Part shown: in pieces, positions 58,701 to 64,000 of the stretch | Layout of the letters: every line of letters starts with the position of its first letter | Position numbering within the stretch: the stretch's first letter is position 1 | NCBI RefSeq assembly: GCF_032118995.1 | Contig: NC_092663.1 | Span: 372,001 to 436,000 of the forward strand | DNA length: 64,000 nt | Direction of reading: 5' to 3' | Origin: Asterias amurensis | Taxonomy: Eukaryota > Echinodermata > Asteroidea > Forcipulatida > Asteriidae | The notes under the pieces: model-generated | Database searches by the model: none | The model's input: only the letters and a program-made list of their open reading frames with translations | Told to the model about the DNA's origin: nothing | Position numbers and translations under genes: made by a program

Positions 58701-60057
58701 CAGTTAAACTGCTGTGAATTATTCATTGCTAATTTGTGTTTTGTAAACGCACCTTGGTCTTAAATGTAAAATAAGAACTGAAATCTGGAAAAGAAAGGAA
58801 GTTCTGAGTTGCTGTTCACAGTTCAAGACACTGTAACCAGATCTATTTTCAGCGGGCACTGTTCCTGCAAAACACCTGTGCACAATCACTAGACTACATT
58901 TGTTCACCCACGTGACCATGTTTCAGCCAACCAGAACAAGCAAAAGGTGTGTTGTTAAGTGCCTAGTCTAGTACAACAATATTTCGTTGTATGGGCTGCT
59001 AAAGATGCTACTTACACTGTCTGTACATCTGTAGCAAGACCAGAGAGACCAACGTACAGCCTAGGACCCATTTCAAACAGCTTCTGGCAGTCCATAGAAA
59101 CGGTTTGTGCTTGGATTCCAAAACGTCTATCCGCTGCTATAGCGACACAGTCTTTGCCGATCATTGCCAGAATGGCAGAACCATTATATGACATAATACT
59201 CTACAAAAAGAGAAAAAACAAAATGATGATACCAAGTTAATCATTACTATCTGTGATGACATTACTTAAAACATTAACAAACAACTCAAGTGTTATTATG
59301 TTAAACAAAAACACTGTGAATTAAAAATATAAAAAAACTAAAAATTACAATACTTGGACTGGAAGAAAATCTAAAAAAAAAAGTCTAAAAATAGTAGTTT
59401 CAATTCAGCCACTAAAGATGACCAATCATCCAAAAACATTCAATTGGATGAAATGAGTATAGTACGTTTACAGAAAACAAAACACAGAACTATAACTGCA
59501 CACTGACCACGTATGCTTTGTTATACCACATGACAGATGACATAATTTCAGTACCCACACTTGCCTTAAAGGCAGTGGACGCTATTGGTAATTACTCAAA
59601 ATAATTATTATCATAAAATCTCGTTGGAAACGGCTCCCTCTGAAGTAATGTAGCTTTCGAGAAAGAAGTAATTCTCACGAATTAGATTTTGAGACCTCAG
59701 ATTTAGAATTGTCCACTGCCTTTAATTTAAAAAATAACCATTGTAGTGTTTTGGCGGTGTGCCGGTAGGCTCTTTTGCAGCTATCCGAACGACCGAATGG
59801 TCGAGCTCAGCAGAGGTCAGAGAGCTGTCTGGCCAGGAAGGTACAACTACCAGCGCCCTGCTAGCTGCGAACATATCAATACCATTTCATACTCCAATCA
59901 ACCAAAATACAATAATTATAATGACTTCCTTAATTTTTTTATTTTTTTACAAACAAAAATTTTTAATACAAAAAACAAAACAGGTCAGAACAAACAATAA
60001 GAAAATTAAAAGTCAATAATGATGAATTTATTGATACATAAATAATTAACATACCAT
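55702..60057 (-). CDS. PSMB3: Proteasome 20S core subunit beta type 3, six coding exons
   Basis: Beta-3 is a non-catalytic subunit of the two inner beta rings of the 20S proteasome, acting in ubiquitin-dependent protein breakdown in cytosol and nucleus. Coding exons on the minus strand: 60055-60057 (ATG only), 59016-59200, 58320-58427, 56952-57129, 56079-56173 and 55702-55750, with stop TGA at 55702-55704. All introns are GT..AG with matching phases. The joined frame is 618 nt, 205 residues plus stop, equal to human PSMB3. Diagnostic stretches are [12 protein letters not shown] and LATDVQTV (exon 2), LKFRLNLY (exon 3), [20 protein letters not shown] and [15 protein letters not shown] (exon 4), [17 protein letters not shown] (exon 5) and EKDKITTRT (exon 6). 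The expected N-terminal order M-SIMSYNG requires an ATG placed just before a donor; 60055 (ATG followed by gtatgt) fits best, while the internal Met at 59194-59192 is the fallback start. The family lacks the catalytic N-terminal Thr. Introns 1, 3 and 4 carry MITEs. The gene is certain; the first exon is an inference. Confidence 0.96.
56721..56893. mobile_element. Short inverted-repeat element in PSMB3 intron 4
   Basis: An 18-bp perfect inverted repeat (ACAAATATAACATGGTTT at 56721-56738 and its complement at 56876-56893) bounds 173 bp that contain further loosely inverted text. This is the architecture of a small non-autonomous DNA element. No target duplication is clear. Confidence 0.7.
57560..57893. 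mobile_element. TTAA-flanked MITE (family 1), abutting the next copy, in PSMB3 intron 3
   Basis: Contains the family blocks caacatatgcataaaatagc, gtcgcaaaacttgtgtgctt and attacttctttcta, and ends gagtaattaccaatag then cagtgcctttaa. The left terminus is degenerate, so the start is approximate. Oriented in tandem with the copy beginning at 57890. Confidence 0.8.
57890..58258. mobile_element. TTAA-flanked MITE (family 1) in PSMB3 intron 3
   Basis: Starts TTTAAAGGCACTTGACA and ends with the inverted, decayed form (cagtgccttcaag). Internal blocks such as cctgtgaaaatttg and aaaaaacacccttgtttcac match the copies at 54324-54635 and 57560-57893. Its left TTAA (57890-57893) is also the right end of the neighbouring copy, so the two abut at one target site. 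About 370 bp, no coding capacity. Confidence 0.85.
59566..59725. mobile_element. Short TTAA-flanked MITE (family 1) in PSMB3 intron 1
   Basis: Both ends read TTAAAGGCAGTGGAC as inverted repeats and each begins with TTAA. At 160 bp it looks like an internally deleted form of the longer family-1 copies at 54324, 57560 and 57890. It shares with them the gagggagccgtttc-type and attactcaaaat-type blocks, in either orientation. TTAA at both ends suggests piggyBac-like mobilisation, which is an inference because no transposase is present. Confidence 0.85.
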
Positions 60058-61817
60058 CTTGAATTTGATTGATGTGCTGTGCGAGGTGGATTAAAAGGTA
60101 CTACTATTAAGTGGCTAGTACTTCTCTTGAATGAGGACTCTCTTCTCTAGGATTTGGGAATAGGAGCTTGATTCTGAGTACAAATTTCAGTAACTTCTCA
60201 AAGAAGCCGCTCCATACATGACATGCATGAAATGCACTATCATCTTCACTGGTAAGTAACTAACTATGAGGTACACGAATGATTTACCGAGTACCAACGA
60301 AAATAATACCTTTCTGGTCTGGTATCTTGCTACCTCAGACGGTGTACGCAAGCTAAAAACTCCAACCAAGGGACCAGTTTCTTTCGAATAGGCCCTTTTC
60401 GAAACCACGGCTTCAACTTTAGATTCGGCTTCAGGATCTGTCCGTTCGTCTGAAGCCCTGAGCATGTAAACAAAAACACGCACAACTGGCCAAACAACCG
60501 CGGGGCCAATCTAGCCTGAACCGATCCTTGAGCCGAAGCCGTTGTTTCGAAAGTACAGTGATGTAGGTCGATTTTACTGCACACTGCATGCATCAGCCCC
60601 AAATCTCTATCACACTCTCTCAGCAACTGAACAGATAACTCCAACGGTCGACGGGGTTGTTGGAGCGAGAGCGGACAGAACTGAAATTCCAATTGAGTCT
60701 GAACGTTGACCCACCTAGTTATTTGCTTTATATTGTTTTGCATTTTTGTTGGAGTCAATATGTCTTTGCTGAAGGTGATATCGAGACGAACATTTCTCCA
60801 AGCCAAAGTAAGTCGAAAAGTGTGTGTGGTCGATCAGTCATCATGATCATGTCAATATAAAAAAAAATTGTGAATAATTGTCATCCGCCATGACCGAGTC
60901 ATAAATATGAAATTGAAAATTATCTGATTTAATTTCAATGATTCCTGCCTCTGTCCATCTCTGTCTGACCCTGAGTGCCGGGTTTAGTTTGAGTCTTCCT
61001 AACTACCCCCCCCCCCCGCCCCCAGTATCCTTTGTATCCTTGCCTCCACAAGTACAACCAACTAACATCAAATCATAATTTTGTTGTATAAATTTTACAG
61101 AGGTTTCTACCAAAAGTACAAGTAGGCCTAGATAATAATACGGTAAATAGAAGATCAAATAAAATGTATTAAAAATAAGCATTTTTCAATCCATTTCTGG
61201 CTGTCTGGCCGGTGTTTTAATTGTGTTTCAATAGATTTGAAAAGCAAGCTCATTTAATGTAAAAATTGTAATGTAAATAAGTATTTTTGATAGATTTGTT
61301 CATAGATATTTAGATAGATTCAAGTAGGCCTATAATTAATAATAATGTATTAACCAAATCCAAAGATACCACGTTATCGCAACTACAGTTTGGGTAACTT
61401 CATATAAAATCATAAAGATCCCCCGACTTTTTAGTATACTATAAATATATAGGGCCTAGTCTTATGTAAATTTACACATTGACCTAGGTACTCCTTTAGA
61501 AAAGCGGAACAATTATCATAGTTTCGGAAAGTTTCCGCATGGTGCCACCATTTTTTCATTCGATATGAAATAATAGAGTATCTAATTTACCTCAATGACA
61601 ATGAGATCCCTTTTTGTAAAAATTAGTGGCACCATACGGAAAGTTTATATCCCATAGTTCTTTGGGTTACAACGGCTCATATGTGGAGGTGATATACCAA
61701 TGAGCTTCATCATCAATTCGGTCCCAGTCAGTCACCTTTTTTTAAACATTTTTTTATGCAAGTCGCCTGACACACAGTGCCTTAAGGCCACTTCAAGGTA
61801 TGGGCTACAATAATTTT
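60058..61817. other. Upstream region of PSMB3, probable promoter side
   Basis: The GC-richer, CpG-containing part (about 60340-60700) could hold the PSMB3 promoter, but I see no decisive TATA, CRE or TCTCGCGAGA element. A C run lies at 61008. The rest is AT-rich and featureless. Confidence 0.4.
60397..60552. repeat. Inverted repeat around a GC-rich patch upstream of PSMB3
   Basis: Arms 60397-60438 (tttcgaaaccacggcttc .. ggcttcaggatc) and 60523-60552 (gatccttgagccgaagcc .. tttcgaaa) are imperfect inverted copies. Overlapping long minus-strand frames here are probably a by-product of the composition. It may be a small MITE or part of the PSMB3 promoter region. Confidence 0.55.
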
Positions 61818-62105
61818 TTTCGAAGGGGCCGTTGCCACCTACCCCTAGGGCTAACCCTGTTTCAAAGGGGCTGTTGCCACCTACCCCTAGGGCTAACCCT
61901 GTTTCAAAGGGGCCGTTGCCACCTACTCCTAGGGCTAACCCTGTTTCAAAGGGGCTGTTGCCACCTACTTCTAGAGCTAACCCTGTTTCAAAGGGGCTGT
62001 TGCCACCTACTTCTAGAGCTAACCCTGTTTCAAAGGGGCTGTTGCCACCTACTTCTAGAGCTAACCCTGTTTCGAAGGGGCTGTTGCCACCTACTTCTAG
62101 AGCTG
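61818..62105 (+). repeat. 42-bp minisatellite, about seven copies
   Basis: Unit: tttcaaaggggctgttgcca, cctacttctagagctaaccctg. Because 42 is a multiple of three, two forward frames stay open through the array (repeat peptides NPVSKGLLPPTSRA and LTLFQRGCCHLLLE). First copies read ccccta and later ones cttcta, so the array grew by local duplication. The peptides are not considered real proteins. Confidence 0.95.
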
Positions 62106-63408
62106 TAAAGAGTTAACCCTGCCACAGTACATATGTTTCCACAAATGAAATTGGAAATGCCAAGCTTGACACTGTGAAAAGAAAGTTTGATAGTACTATG
62201 TATGTTGCCCCCCCCCCCAGCCCTTGCTGTTGTATTGCATGACAATAATTATTTTGCTCAACAGTACGGTACCCTATTTCCATATAGCTCTACAAACTGA
62301 ATATAAAGCGTCTGTATTGGCAAGTTGTAGTACACAGCATGCATCTATGTTAGCCCATTCATCACTGAGACTGACGGGAAAGTCTCAACTAGCATGACCA
62401 TTAGTCATTCTTACTTGGGTAGGAAACCAATGTAATGTAACTTTAGGTAAGTTGTGGCACTCAGGAGAGGCCGTTGGATTCAGATACTGTTGTACAATGT
62501 AGTCAAAAGGTCTATTTCAAACTCTCATTTTCGGGCCCTCTTACATTATAATTTGTTTTTTAATACTGTAAAAAGACTACTGACCCAATCCATAATGTTT
62601 AATTTACTCTTGCTTCAAATCCTCATTTTACAATTAGTTCTTGTCTATAGTGTACAATAATTCCATGTGTTTTGGAGTCTCTTTCAACATTTCAAGTTTG
62701 GACTTGATACCAAGTTGTTTCATGGATAAATCTGGAGACAACCATGATTTGCATTGTCCTCTTTTGATTTAGGTTTTATAAGAAAGACGAACAGCCGAAG
62801 GAGTTTACACATGACAGTTGTAGATTATTGCATACATTGGGAAGCTGAGTACCATGGTCGTGTACGTTACATGATTGTCTAAATCATTCTGGAATACAAG
62901 CTTGGAGTATGCATCCATAGTTTTTGGAAGAATGAAATTCATTATTATCTTCTAGTAAACAATAAACACAAGCAACCTGTGACATTTAATAAAATCAGGT
63001 AAAATGAGGTGGTCATGTTTTCAAGGGAAAAACCAAATTGAATATTGGGTTTTGCACAAAATAAACTGAATATTTCAGGCACCATTTTCTTTGATATGGC
63101 AATATTTCATATCTAGGCCCTAAAACACCTAAATTGAAGATTTGGGGGATGTGTTGTCTGAATCAATGATGTCAGATGACTGGGGAATGCACTTGTTAAA
63201 TGCTGTGTGGTAGGTCATTAGACCAATCCGACAAAATAAAATTGGTAGCGCCCTCTATTGACAAAATCTAACAACTGCAGGGTCTTCATGCATAATCTAG
63301 CCACTGAAGACACCGCAGCAAAAGGCGTGATGCTCACAATTGCGTGCCTGGACTGGTGTATATGATTGCAATGTATTTTATTTCAGTCTGCCAAATTTTA
63401 ATTTACAC
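62106..63408. other. Intergenic, no gene seen
   Basis: AT-rich with a C run at 62210 and the weak CTCF-like motif at 63246. No ORF or RNA gene supported. Confidence 0.6.
63246..63261 (-). promoter_or_regulatory. CTCF-like half motif
   Basis: Minus strand tcaatagagggcgcta shares AGAGGGCGCT with the sites at 6210 and 42571. Weak evidence alone. Confidence 0.2.
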
Positions 63409-63533
63409 TTAATAATAATAAATAATAATAAGACTTGTAATGCGCACGTATCCACCCTGCTGGGTGTTCAAGGCGCAGAAAACCAACAACAAACAAAAAC
63501 AAAACAAAACAAAGAAAAACAGACAAAACAAAA
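63409..63533 (-). mobile_element. 3' UTR and (ATT)n tail of the CR1/L2-like LINE
   Basis: Continues the LINE on minus: a (TTTTG)n-rich stretch, ggttttctgcgccttgaaca, cagggtggatacgtgcgcat, and a tail of TTATTATTATTTATTATTA at 63409-63431. This defines the 3' end of the insertion. Confidence 0.8.
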
Positions 63534-64000
63534 TTAATCCTTGAAAAACTGTGACATAAGATAAGTTTTGAGAAGAGATTTGAATGTTGTGGTACAAAGA
63601 CAAGATCTAAGATTAAGTGGTAGAGAATTCCAGATGCGTGGCGTAGCTGAAGAAAAAGACCTGTCTCCCCATGAGTGCTGAGACTTGGGTTCGATGAGAA
63701 AAAGCATGGTACTTGATCGAAGATTTCATGGAGTGTAAACTTGAAGAAGTTCAGAAATATAGAGGGGAGCCTTGCCATTAAGTGCTTTGTGGACAATGAG
63801 CATCAGCTTGAAGATGATTCGTTGAGAGATAGGGAGCCAGTGTAGTTGTTTCAGAATGGGGGTGATGGAACAGGATTTCTTAGACATAGTCACAATGCGG
63901 GCAGCAGTATTTTGGAGGCGTTGAAGACAGGAAATCTGGTTGTTAGGAAGACTGTGGAGAAGAGCATTGTCAAGGCGAGAAGTAACAAATGCATGAATGA
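63534..64000 (-). mobile_element. CR1/L2-like LINE, ORF2 C-terminal part, cut by the window end
   Basis: One minus-strand frame reads LDNALLHSLPNNQISCLQRL, QNTAARIVT, ITPILKQLHWLPISQRIIFK, HKALNGKAPLYISELL, WGDRSFSSATPRIWNSLPLN and TTFKSLLKTYL. This is the thumb/C-terminal region of CR1/L2-type reverse transcriptases. The stop TAA is at 63534-63536. A single internal TGA (63726-63728) stands where Trp is common, so the copy is nearly intact over this part. The 5' part lies beyond 64000. Confidence 0.9.

Noticed and set aside
60330-60806. 158-codon frame on the minus strand upstream of PSMB3
   Set aside because: It spans an inverted repeat. Long frames exist on overlapping phases as expected from the GC-rich composition, and no homology is visible.
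61800-62116. Two repeat-peptide frames of about 95-102 codons
   Set aside because: Direct consequence of the 42-bp minisatellite; no start context or homology.

Overview
The window looks like AT-rich, repeat-laden nuclear DNA of a marine deuterostome, most likely an echinoderm and probably a sea star. This rests on one split, intron-containing gene on the minus strand (proteasome subunit beta 3, PSMB3) and on several short inverted-repeat transposon families of a kind I associate with sea-star genomes. The species call is inference. There is no operon structure, no CRISPR array and no prokaryotic signal, and I recognised no LTR retrovirus, Polinton or other capsid- or envelope-bearing element.

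Layout. 0-6 kb: intergenic DNA with caggcctg-ended and TTAA-flanked MITEs, a LINE 3' end, a 35-bp perfect palindrome and a CpG-rich patch with a TCTCGCGAGA motif. 6.6-9.8 kb: a ~530-bp long inverted repeat, then a chain of exon-like blocks on + that contains a 46-codon candidate ORF. 10-31 kb: mostly non-coding, with inverted-repeat elements (10.1, 16.7, 22.4 kb), dispersed repeats in inverted pairs, several 46-165 bp tandem repeats and a full-length-looking SINE (29.3 kb). 31.15 kb: a candidate exon for a secreted, cysteine-containing protein. 32-46 kb: tandem repeats, tRNA-like SINE heads and hAT-like MITEs. 46-51 kb: a CRE-bearing promoter-like patch followed by a + strand array of repeatedly duplicated exon cassettes, all ending in the same splice-donor context. 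51-53 kb: a fragment of a Penelope-like element, a cluster of hairpins with a shared stem sequence, a 64-bp tandem repeat and a LINE 3' end. 53.8-60.1 kb: LINE remnant, MITEs and PSMB3. 60-64 kb: an inverted repeat, a 42-bp minisatellite and the ORF2 C-terminus of a CR1/L2-like LINE running off the end.

PSMB3 is the only gene I identify with confidence: six coding exons join to exactly 205 codons plus a stop, the length of human PSMB3. It is a constitutive non-catalytic ring subunit of the 20S proteasome. The other transcription-unit candidates (8 kb, 31 kb, 46-51 kb) are called from splice-site-like sequence, open frames and duplication pattern, with no recognised homology. The most unusual structures are the exon-cassette array (46.1-50.9 kb), the hairpin cluster (51.88-52.14 kb), the hairpin-bearing element at 22.4-23.1 kb and the long inverted repeat at 6.64-7.17 kb.
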